Part shown: piece by piece, positions 13,577-19,241 of the stretch | How the letters are laid out: each line of letters starts with the position of its first letter | Position numbering within the stretch: position 1 is the first letter of the stretch | Translations under genes and position numbers: made by a program | Notes under the pieces: model-generated | What the model saw: only the letters and a program-made list of their open reading frames with translations | What the model was told of the DNA's origin: nothing | Database searches by the model: none | Assembly (NCBI GenBank): GCA_945890905.1 | Contig: CAMDDI010000026.1 | Location: 1-19,241, forward strand | DNA: 19,241 nt | From: Bacteriovorax stolpii | Lineage (GTDB): Bacteria; Bdellovibrionota; Bacteriovoracia; Bacteriovoracales; Bacteriovoracaceae | Direction of reading: 5' to 3'

Positions 13577-14566
13577 TGAAGCGGATTTTTCAATCACTTT
13601 GGGAATAAACGAGCGATCAATCAAGTCTTTGAGCTCTATGGCATGATTCAAAATACCTGCCTCAATCGCCATATCGTGTATCATTTTAATATCATCATCT
13701 TCTGGGGTTAATAAGCGGTAACTGACTCGGTTTTTGGGTGTAGTGAGAACATAGCGGATGAGTTTTTCATCTTGGCGGTAAAAAGGCGCCACCATGGCCG
13801 CCGCCTCTTCTCGATGGGTTTCTGCCCATTCACCACTCTCTGCAATACCTCTAACGAGTTCTCTGACAATATCTGGATGAGTGTTAATTAATTCCTCACT
13901 CACAATTAACACGCATGAAATAAACTTAGGCCAAATATCTTTGGCATGATAAAGAACTCTTCCTACACCATTAACTTCAGACTTCGCTGCATGTGGCTCA
14001 CCTACAAAATAGGCCTGAATTGAATTTCCGGCCAGAGCACTTGGCATTTCAGGAGGGGGTAATTCTACAAACTGAATTTTCTCAGGATTGACTCCCTGAT
14101 CTTTCATGAGTTTTCTAATGACCAAATACTGATTGCTATATCTGCTTGGAATGGCAAAATTCTTATTCTCTAAATCTTTTAGGTTATGGATCTTAGAATC
14201 TTTTCTCACCATAACCGTGGATCCATCCCGGTGACCGAGATAGACAATCTTCGCCTTCACACCTTGTTCACGAATCTTCATTGCCATAGGAGCAATGAAA
14301 AAAGCAGCTTGAAGTTTGCCTGCTTTGAAAGCTTCGGCCATTGTTGGAAAGTCAGTAAAGCGGCTTGAGGTAAAACGGTAATTCTTATTATGGCTGGTGG
14401 CAAAGTCAGTGACTGGACAAGTAAGGTGACATGTCACAGGTAGATATCCCACTGCTAAAACTTGCTGTTTGATAGGTGTATCGCTCTTTTTACTTCTTAG
14501 AATTCCAACCCCTATGAAAACTCCCGCCAGTAAAATAACGAGTACGAAAATCTTAGTTTGTTTCAT
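13565..14566 (-). CDS. ABC transporter periplasmic substrate-binding protein, NMT1/SsuA-NrtA type (333 aa)
   Basis: The binding component of an importer for an anionic or small organic substrate (family members take nitrate, sulfonates, bicarbonate or thiamine precursors). Residues 1-23 are a signal/anchor (MKQTKIFVLVILLAGVFIG) without a lipobox, so it may stay attached by its N-terminus. GYLPVTCHLTCPVTDF (40-55) replaces the usual G-x-x-P-x-x-D-x-A-P start and carries Cys46, His47 and Cys50. FPTMAEAFKAGKLQAAFFIA matches the family's middle lobe; FVGEPHA and PDIVRELVRGI follow. The start overlaps the ATPase gene by 14 bp, the last of three overlapping genes. The 3' end overlaps the plus-strand repeat gene by 12 bp, so no intrinsic terminator lies between them. 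Transporter role firm; substrate unknown. Confidence 0.85.
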   Translation of the reverse strand: MKQTKIFVLVILLAGVFIGVGILRSKKSDTPIKQQVLAVGYLPVTCHLTCPVTDFATSHNKNYRFTSSRFTDFPTMAEAFKAGKLQAAFFIAPMAMKIREQGVKAKIVYLGHRDGSTVMVRKDSKIHNLKDLENKNFAIPSRYSNQYLVIRKLMKDQGVNPEKIQFVELPPPEMPSALAGNSIQAYFVGEPHAAKSEVNGVGRVLYHAKDIWPKFISCVLIVSEELINTHPDIVRELVRGIAESGEWAETHREEAAAMVAPFYRQDEKLIRYVLTTPKNRVSYRLLTPEDDDIKMIHDMAIEAGILNHAIELKDLIDRSFIPKVIEKSASLPN

Positions 14567-15248
14567 CTTTCATTTCCAATTCATTCCAGATTTTTTCTGT
14601 GAGCTCTTTTTGATCACCAATATTGATAAATTCTTTCAAGCGGCAAGCCGGCTGTCCCTGCATAACATATGTCTTTTGAGTAAACGCCACTGCTTCCGGA
14701 ATATCATGAGTCACAAGGACCATGGTCATAGGAAATTCTTTGAGAATTTCAGTGAGGTAATTTCTTGTTTGATGACGAATCAGATAATCAAGTGAGGAGA
14801 ATGGCTCATCTAAAAGAAGGCCATCTGGCCTTCCTATCAGGGCCCTGGCAATTTCAGCTCTCTGGCCTTGACCTCCAGAGAGTTGTCGCGGATAGTTTTT
14901 TAAAACTCTGCCTAAGTCCAATATTTCAATAATCGTTTCAAAACTTAAAGTCTTAGTACTCTCGACACCTCTTAGACCCAGCTTGATATTCTCTTCAACT
15001 GTTAACCATGGAAACAAAGAACTCTTCTGAAAGACTCGTCTCCACAATCCCGATTTGAATATCGTACCTGATTGGGGTTTCAAATCTCCCGCAATCAGTT
15101 GCAGAAGAGTTGTCTTTCCAAACCCACTGGGTCCGATCAAAGAAATTATATCCCGCTCTTTTACATCCAAATGGAAATTTCTCAGGATGGGTGTAGTCCC
15201 ATAAGAGAATGATACATTATCAATAGTGAGGATTGATTTATTGCTCAA
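14553..15248 (-). CDS. ABC transporter ATP-binding protein, SsuB/TauB/NrtD type (231 aa)
   Basis: The cytoplasmic ATPase of the importer. Walker A is GPSGFGKTT (39-47), the Q-loop is Gln74 in VFQKSSLFPWL, the signature LSGGQGQR is at 123-130, Walker B LLLDEP at 144-149, and the switch His181 lies in LVTHD. The P-W-L-T-V-x-E-N pattern after the Q-loop is typical of the nitrate/sulfonate/taurine branch. The start is TTG at 15248 with GGTGGGG just upstream inside the permease gene. The 11-bp overlap with the permease and 14-bp overlap with the binding protein indicate one operon with coupled translation. A complete, apparently functional domain of normal length. Confidence 0.92.
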   Translation of the reverse strand: MSNKSILTIDNVSFSYGTTPILRNFHLDVKERDIISLIGPSGFGKTTLLQLIAGDLKPQSGTIFKSGLWRRVFQKSSLFPWLTVEENIKLGLRGVESTKTLSFETIIEILDLGRVLKNYPRQLSGGQGQRAEIARALIGRPDGLLLDEPFSSLDYLIRHQTRNYLTEILKEFPMTMVLVTHDIPEAVAFTQKTYVMQGQPACRLKEFINIGDQKELTEKIWNELEMKDETN

Positions 15249-16056
15249 AACCCCACCTTACTGTTGATCTTTGGTTGAGCTTTAGGAGAAGAATATCTAT
15301 TTGATGAGCGATAAGTGCTATCACTATCATATTCAATACTAATAGATCCATGCGCAAACCATTTCGTGCGTCCATGATAGCAAACCCCAGCCCTTCTTTA
15401 CCTGCGAGCATTTCTGCTGGGACCAGAACAATCCAAGCCAGACCCGCCATTAGCCGTAGCGAACTAACTACCTGTGGAAGAATGGCCGGAAGTAATATAT
15501 CAACCAGATACTCACTTTGTTTATAAGAGTAATCTCTGGCCAGTTGATCATAAACTTTAGGAACGTTTTGTACGGCCTGAATAGTGTTAAAGAGGATGGG
15601 AAATACACAACCTAAAAAGATCAAAAAAATAACTGGTGCATCTCCGATACCAAACCAGATTACTGCAAAAGGAATCCAGGCAAGGGGAGAAAGACATCTG
15701 AAAAAATTTAGGTAGGGAAGGAGCAACTTCTGTGCAAATTTATTCTTTCCGATGACTAACCCCAAAGGGAGTCCAAAAATGATGGCCAAAAAGAGTCCTG
15801 CACTCCATCGATAAGTGGAAGCAATAAGGTCATTGATGATCCGACCACTTTTCAATTCTTCTAGGATAACTTTAAGAAAATCCAAAAAATAAGGAAATAC
15901 ACTCGAGGAATAACTTTGATGATAAGAAAGATAGGCCCAGAGGCCCATCACCATAAGTATGAAGATCAGAGAGATAACGTTAACCCTTTGCATTTTAATA
16001 TTAAATCTCCTATCGAAGCGTCTGTAAATCGTTGTAGAGCTGTTTTTAAGGTCCAT
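15238..16056 (-). CDS. ABC transporter permease, SsuC/TauC/NrtB type (272 aa)
   Basis: An inner-membrane permease with about six helices. It has the binding-protein-dependent transport signature: the EAA-like loop DYSKQ-type region reads YSYKQSEYLVDILLPAILPQ, followed by SSLRLMAGLAWIVLVPAEML, typical of the nitrate/sulfonate branch. This is the first gene of the three-gene operon. The start is uncertain: the ATG at 16056 has GAGG only about 1 nt before it, while the ATG at 15993 (MQRVNVISLIFILMV) has AGGAG about 13 nt away. The shorter form would be 251-252 aa and equally complete, with the first helix beginning right after it. An 87-bp divergent region separates it from the lipoprotein gene and should hold both promoters. 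Confidence 0.9.
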   Translation of the reverse strand: MDLKNSSTTIYRRFDRRFNIKMQRVNVISLIFILMVMGLWAYLSYHQSYSSSVFPYFLDFLKVILEELKSGRIINDLIASTYRWSAGLFLAIIFGLPLGLVIGKNKFAQKLLLPYLNFFRCLSPLAWIPFAVIWFGIGDAPVIFLIFLGCVFPILFNTIQAVQNVPKVYDQLARDYSYKQSEYLVDILLPAILPQVVSSLRLMAGLAWIVLVPAEMLAGKEGLGFAIMDARNGLRMDLLVLNMIVIALIAHQIDILLLKLNQRSTVRWGFEQ

Positions 16057-16134
16057 CCCTCAGGAAATTGGTCAAAAAGCTTAGAGATTCGAACTGGCTT
16101 GGTTTAAGATCTAAGTAAGAATTTGCAATTATCC

Positions 16135-16139
16135 GGAGG
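16135..16139 (+). promoter_or_regulatory. Ribosome binding site setting a TTG start
   Basis: GGAGG is 4 nt before a TTG at 16144, in frame with the lipoprotein. It is the only good site near this gene; the next ATG (16168) lies 28 nt further on with no such sequence. Confidence 0.65.
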
Positions 16140-16143
16140 CCTT

Positions 16144-16731
16144 TTGAAGTACGTTATTCGCCTAGTTATGAACTCTTCCACATTTAGTGTTTTATTTTGC
16201 TTATTAGCTTTCAACATCGTTTCCTGCGCCCCTTTGCATATCAAAGAACATCAAACTGAAGGAAATAGAGGACGCTGTAACCTTGGTAGTTCAACGGCAT
16301 ATATTTCAAACTCACCTTTAGCTGTTTATTCAATATCGATTCGACAAGTGAAGGAATTTTCCGAAATACGAATAACAATGCAGGCAAAAGAAGGTCAAAT
16401 CATCACAGTATTTGATTCATCTATTTCATTCAAACAGTCTGGAGTCGCTCAAACTGTCCCCGCAAAAATACTCACCGGACAATTTAATAAAAAGAATGGC
16501 ATGGATAAACCGAGGTACGGTACTTGGGAAGTTGGAGTGCCTTATGTATTTCAAAGTGACAAAGATTATACAACTGGATACTTAACACTTGAAACGCGTA
16601 TTCCTTTTAATACAGATAAATTAGAAGTTGAGACTGGTAAAATCAAAGTAGGGGATCAGTTTGTCGAACCACAAAGTGTGAGATTCAAATTCAACGATCG
16701 TTGGACCATTGTTCCTCTGAACGGATGCTAA
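16144..16731 (+). CDS. Predicted lipoprotein of unknown function (195 aa)
   Basis: The start is TTG at 16144, set by the GGAGG at 16135-16139; an ATG at 16168 would give a shorter signal peptide. Residues 9-27 are hydrophobic (MNSSTFSVLFCLLAFNIVSC) and end in a lipobox-like I-V-S-Cys28, so the protein is probably lipid-anchored; the lipobox lacks the usual Leu at -3. The mature part has few cysteines and alternates charged and hydrophobic residues in beta-strand style (EIRITMQAKEGQIITVFDSS). I do not recognise the family. It is divergent from the ABC importer operon, with 87 bp between, and convergent with the stress-protein operon. No other gene is coupled to it. Confidence 0.65.
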   Translation: MKYVIRLVMNSSTFSVLFCLLAFNIVSCAPLHIKEHQTEGNRGRCNLGSSTAYISNSPLAVYSISIRQVKEFSEIRITMQAKEGQIITVFDSSISFKQSGVAQTVPAKILTGQFNKKNGMDKPRYGTWEVGVPYVFQSDKDYTTGYLTLETRIPFNTDKLEVETGKIKVGDQFVEPQSVRFKFNDRWTIVPLNGC

Positions 16732-16737
16732 TAAAAA

Positions 16738-16757
16738 GGGGAAACCGAAGTTCCCCC
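16738..16757 (-). terminator. UUCG-loop terminator of the stress-protein operon
   Basis: On the minus strand GGGGAAC, a TTCG tetraloop, and GTTTCCCC (one bulged T) are followed by TTTTTATT. This is a strong, canonical intrinsic terminator 17 bp past the stop at 16774. It can also stop the convergent lipoprotein transcript, though the plus-strand tail is less T-rich. Confidence 0.85.
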
Positions 16758-16773
16758 CTCTGTTCAATTCATT

Positions 16774-17424
16774 TTAATATCTGTGCACACTAGAATCATC
16801 ATCGCGACGGAAAGTGCTGTCACTTCTTTTTGAAGAATCAATTCCCATGCCGCGACCAAGGTCACGGGCACGATCACCCATACTTCTGTCTGAATCAACA
16901 CTCGCTTCACCCATCGTGGCCACATCTCTTGCACCTAATTCTACGATAATATCTTTGGCCCTCTCACGCCATTGAACATCATCCACGTGAACTGAAAGGA
17001 GCATCCCACCAGACTTCACAGTAGACTCGTATCTCTTAGCTTCATACTCAGGAAGTCCCATACCGATAAGGGCACCAGTTAAACCACCCACTGTTCCACC
17101 TATACCCGCTCCCGCTAAAGCACCCATAATAGGACCTGCAGCTACAAATGGGCCTATTCCAGGAATGGCCAGTGCGCCGGCCCCTGCGAGCCAACCAAGA
17201 ATTCCGCCACCAAGAATCCCAGTGGTAGCACCAGTTGTTGCACCTTCAGGTGCTTTAGTTGATTTCTCATGAGCAAAATCTTTAGTTTCATTCGCATTTT
17301 GCATGAGAATAGAAATGTCAGAATTTCTGAAACCATCTAATTTTAAGCGATCTACAGCTTCCTCAAGAGAGTATCGATCGTTGAAAATTCCAAATACTGC
17401 ATGATCACCCTTTTTATAACTCAT
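16774..17424 (-). CDS. YflT/GSP17M-type general stress protein with Gly-rich membrane-like core (216 aa)
   Basis: Residues 9-60 match the YflT/general stress protein N-terminal domain: AVFGIFNDRYSLEEAVDRLK, GFRNSDISILM. A long Gly/Ala-rich segment (about 65-125) with GGGILGWLAGAGALAIPGIG and GAGIGGTVGGLTGALIG follows; such cores behave like glycine-zipper membrane segments. LPEYEAKRYE and GGMLLSVHVDD complete the pattern common to many proteobacterial stress proteins. The tail (about 180-216) is charged, Ser/Arg/Asp-rich and probably disordered. AGGAGG lies 6 nt before the ATG. It is preceded by the BON lipoprotein gene, consistent with an envelope or osmotic stress operon. Precise role unknown. 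Confidence 0.75.
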   Translation of the reverse strand: MSYKKGDHAVFGIFNDRYSLEEAVDRLKLDGFRNSDISILMQNANETKDFAHEKSTKAPEGATTGATTGILGGGILGWLAGAGALAIPGIGPFVAAGPIMGALAGAGIGGTVGGLTGALIGMGLPEYEAKRYESTVKSGGMLLSVHVDDVQWRERAKDIIVELGARDVATMGEASVDSDRSMGDRARDLGRGMGIDSSKRSDSTFRRDDDSSVHRY

Positions 17425-17505
17425 AACTTCCTCCTATTTTTGAACGCGCAATTGATTTGAAATACTTCTTTCGGAAGCCATTTCACGAGCAACGTTCATG
17501 ATTGT

Positions 17506-17829
17506 TTAAATTTCTTCTTGTTTATCTACAGTACCTATAAGCGTGATGTTATTTTCACGAGTCACGATGGTGATATTCTGAGCACGTATGGAAAGCTCGT
17601 CCATGTCAGTAAGTCTGTCGCGAATTTTTCGGGTGACGTCCACATCTGAATTAGATCCAAGCATTTGAGAGTCTGCAGTTTTTGTTGTGACTGAACTCTT
17701 TTCACTAGCTTCAGCAGTTTCCTGGGCCTGTGCTTTTGCGTGGGAATGCCGGTGAGAGGCATCTTTGTTTGAACATGCGACAGTTAAACCAAGTCCCACA
17801 GCGAGACAGAGTGATAGTGAATATTTCAT
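17506..17829 (-). CDS. BON-domain lipoprotein truncated by an in-frame stop (107 aa)
   Basis: The start is ATG 17829 with AAGGAG 7 nt upstream; an upstream ATG at 17853 lacks such a site. The signal peptide ends in a lipobox LTVA-Cys19, so the product is a periplasmic lipoprotein. After a His/Ala/Ser-rich linker, DVDVTRKIRDRLTD and NNITLIGTVDKQEE show the first half of a BON domain, which binds phospholipid membranes in the OsmY/DolP family. A TAA at 17506-17508 then stops it. The same frame continues without interruption as TIMNVAREMASER, SISNQLRVQK to a TAG at 17434, exactly the missing half of the domain. It ends just before the ribosome site of the next gene. The natural gene therefore seems to have been about 131 codons; an AAA-to-TAA change would explain it. 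A sequencing error is possible. Confidence 0.8.
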   Translation of the reverse strand: MKYSLSLCLAVGLGLTVACSNKDASHRHSHAKAQAQETAEASEKSSVTTKTADSQMLGSNSDVDVTRKIRDRLTDMDELSIRAQNITIVTRENNITLIGTVDKQEEI

Positions 17830-18065
17830 TGGTATTCTCCTTGTTCTTACCATTTCTAAAACCAGACTAATGTCTTGTCTGACTATATTGAAAGTGGCCA
17901 GGCTGAAAAATGGAGAAGCTTCAGGGAAGATTCAGATCCAGAGAGGGATGAATCAAGATAGATTTAGTTGGAAATGAATATTTTGAAAGATATAGAAGGT
18001 TATGTTCCAGCAAACCTTAAAAAATTTGCTGGAACATGAAGATGAATTAACTATTGATTTGTTAC
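17830..18065. other. Intergenic region, no gene supported
   Basis: It lies between the BON gene start and the orphan tail at 18066. It should hold the minus-strand promoter of the stress operon. A short CAGAC...GTCTG inverted repeat lies around 17871-17889. The plus-strand ORFs here have no ribosome site and no recognisable composition. It ends with the stem-loop at 18002-18037. Confidence 0.4.
18002..18037 (-). terminator. Perfect 13-bp stem-loop after the orphan gene tail
   Basis: ATGTTCCAGCAAA pairs fully with TTTGCTGGAACAT across a 10-nt A-rich loop. It lies 29 bp past the TGA at 18066 on the minus strand, the usual place for a terminator, though no T-run follows. It supports the idea that 18066-18236 is the genuine 3' end of a former gene. 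Confidence 0.6.
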
Positions 18066-18236
18066 TCAACGGATACTGTTGCTCAAACTCACTTTACCAT
18101 CGTCACGCATTTTATAGACGTCACAATAAGGAATCTTTCCATTGAGCAAACTACCATCGAGATTTTTAATCATAAGGACAGCACCTGTACGATTGATACC
18201 ATAAGTTGCAGCGCGAGGCGTTGCAGGGGTCAGAAT
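18066..18236 (-). pseudogene. Orphan 3' gene tail (about 56 codons, no start)
   Basis: On the minus strand the frame reads TPATPRAATYGINRTGAVLM, IKNLDGSLLNGKIPYCDVYK and MRDDGKVSLSNSIR before a TGA. It has the composition of a real protein. It has no good start codon: an in-frame TAA lies just upstream at 18237-18239 and only ATT/CTG follow it. A terminator-like stem-loop lies just past its stop. The simplest reading is the C-terminal end of a gene whose body has been deleted. I cannot name the family. A short ORF starting at the internal ATG (LM-IKNLDG) is an alternative without ribosome-site support. Confidence 0.5.
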
Positions 18237-18374
18237 TTATAGTCTCTGGTATGTGTCTGAAATTGTGTACTTAATGACGAACCTATATCTCCTAAAGTAG
18301 ATTAAACTGCCTAAATTAGATAAGTAGCGCTCGCAAACAACTTTGTTAAAATTTCTCTATAAAGGGATTATTAA

Positions 18375-19241
18375 ATGAAGTTGCTGCTTACTTTTCTAGC
18401 TTTGTCATTTTGTCATTCCACTTGGGCCCAGATGACACTGCCTTCAGCTTTTCCCGACATGAGAAATGCTAATCCTGCTGTTATCCCACTTAGAACTTCT
18501 GGTCACTTAAAGCTTGCTTATCAAAAAGATTCTGTGAAACGAAAGCAGAGCATATTGGCCGATGATGATTTTCCATTTAGTGGAAATCAAAAAGATGAAG
18601 TTGAACTGAATACCATTAACGCATTCATTGGAGGTAAAGGCGGGGGAGCAACCTCTGAATTTTCTTTTGACGGCACTTCAGGTAAACAGAGATCAAATTT
18701 CGTACTGGATGGTGAATCCAACCATTTTGATGTTAATGCCTCATCCTACTTAATTAAATACGCACTTGGTTTTGATTCTCGTTGGGGATTAGAACTTCTA
18801 TATATGGGTTATAAGTCCGACTATGATATCGATTTTGTTCTTGGGGGAGACCCTACGAATATAAGTATTGAACAAAAATCCAGTGCTCCAGGTATCAAGC
18901 TTGGTACGATCATAGGAGACCCCTCTCTTTCTTTAGGCCTTACATTTCAATACAGTGCTTTGAAGGTTGAAACCAAGGGCGCTGATGAAGACACTGATGA
19001 TGAAACAGAGCCCCTTAGTATTTTCGGTGTGGGGCTGGGAACTGGAGGAACTGATGGATTACTTGAGCTGGCCATGGAATTTGATCCAATCTCAAATCAG
19101 GATCAAGATGATCTGATGCCAATGAAATTTAGTTTTATCGCTGAAGCCCGTATTGAAAGTCTTGTACTTGGATATAAAGGTATGTTGTTTCGGGGCAACT
19201 TTATTGAGCTAGATAAAATAATTCAAGATCAATTAATTTAT
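18375..19241 (+). CDS. Probable outer-membrane beta-barrel protein, C-terminus beyond window (289 codons seen)
   Basis: The ATG at 18375 has AAGGG 8 nt upstream. Residues 1-19 (MKLLLTFLALSFCHSTWAQ) are a signal peptide cleaved at WA-Q. The start of the mature part, TLPSAFPDMRNANPAVIPL, resembles the hatch-like beginning of FadL-type and related barrel proteins, where R-N-A-N-P-A-V/A is common. From about 45 on, ten-residue alternating strands separated by Asp/Gly/Asn-rich turns follow (for example LGFDSRWGLELLYMGYKSDY and PSLSLGLTFQYSALKVE), as expected for a membrane barrel. The frame is open to the right edge. Probably an outer-membrane channel or transporter; the substrate cannot be told. 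Confidence 0.7.
   Translation, partial: MKLLLTFLALSFCHSTWAQMTLPSAFPDMRNANPAVIPLRTSGHLKLAYQKDSVKRKQSILADDDFPFSGNQKDEVELNTINAFIGGKGGGATSEFSFDGTSGKQRSNFVLDGESNHFDVNASSYLIKYALGFDSRWGLELLYMGYKSDYDIDFVLGGDPTNISIEQKSSAPGIKLGTIIGDPSLSLGLTFQYSALKVETKGADEDTDDETEPLSIFGVGLGTGGTDGLLELAMEFDPISNQDQDDLMPMKFSFIAEARIESLVLGYKGMLFRGNFIELDKIIQDQLIY

Noticed and set aside
17506..17508. Recoding of the TAA as an amino acid
   Set aside because: No known system reads UAA in such bacteria, and there is no stimulatory structure visible; a nonsense change or sequencing error is simpler.
17855..17977. Small plus-strand ORF in the gap after the BON gene
   Set aside because: It has no ribosome site, an odd composition and no recognisable similarity.
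1..19241. tRNA, rRNA, CRISPR array or prophage module
   Set aside because: On reading both strands I saw no cloverleaf arms, no regularly spaced direct repeats with spacers, and no integrase or structural phage genes.

Overview
The window looks like a chromosomal stretch from a predatory-type Bdellovibrionota bacterium, nearest in style to the Bacteriovorax/Peredibacter side. This is inference from the DNA's fairly low GC content, the many short secreted proteins of unknown function (signal peptides ending in A-Q or A-x), a DUF3015 protein, a DUF4105 (Lnb-type) protein, OmpA-like and beta-barrel envelope proteins, and relics of an endonuclease I family. No single gene proves the taxonomy.

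Left part (1-5141). An edge-truncated secreted protein, three small secreted proteins of unknown function and an S41-type secreted protease all lie on the minus strand. Between them are the wreckage of a dnaB-like helicase gene (plus strand, internal deletion plus frameshift), a short endonuclease I relic, and several very short ORFs. Two of the short ORFs (52 and 54 aa) form a tandem pair that ends at a perfect 15-bp stem-loop. Next to the S41 start is an unusually dense G-run array.

Middle (5160-13576). A second, larger endonuclease I relic (minus, broken into three frames) carries the same ~110-bp segment as the first. After a strong terminator come a DUF4105 protein plus a DUF3015 protein (2-bp gap), a tiny secreted Cys-containing peptide on the minus strand, and an OmpA-like periplasmic protein. 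A PfkB-type sugar-phosphate kinase follows, whose stop overlaps the start of a SERCA-like P-type calcium ATPase. Two adjoining secreted Cys-rich proteins close this part; the second is built almost wholly from eight 18-residue repeats.

Right part (13565-19241). A three-gene minus-strand ABC importer operon (permease, ATPase, NMT1/SsuA-type binding protein, each overlapping the next) is transcribed away from a predicted lipoprotein. Then comes a minus-strand two-gene stress-type operon: a BON-domain lipoprotein cut short by an in-frame TAA, and a YflT-type glycine-rich stress protein ending in a UUCG terminator. Next are an orphan 3' gene tail with its stem-loop, and the first 289 codons of a probable outer-membrane beta-barrel protein.

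The main themes are envelope and secreted proteins, one importer, one calcium pump and visible gene decay: two endonuclease relics, a dnaB relic, a nonsense-truncated BON gene and an orphan tail. The most novel-looking item is the 8 x 18-aa cysteine repeat protein with its upstream Cys-rich partner.
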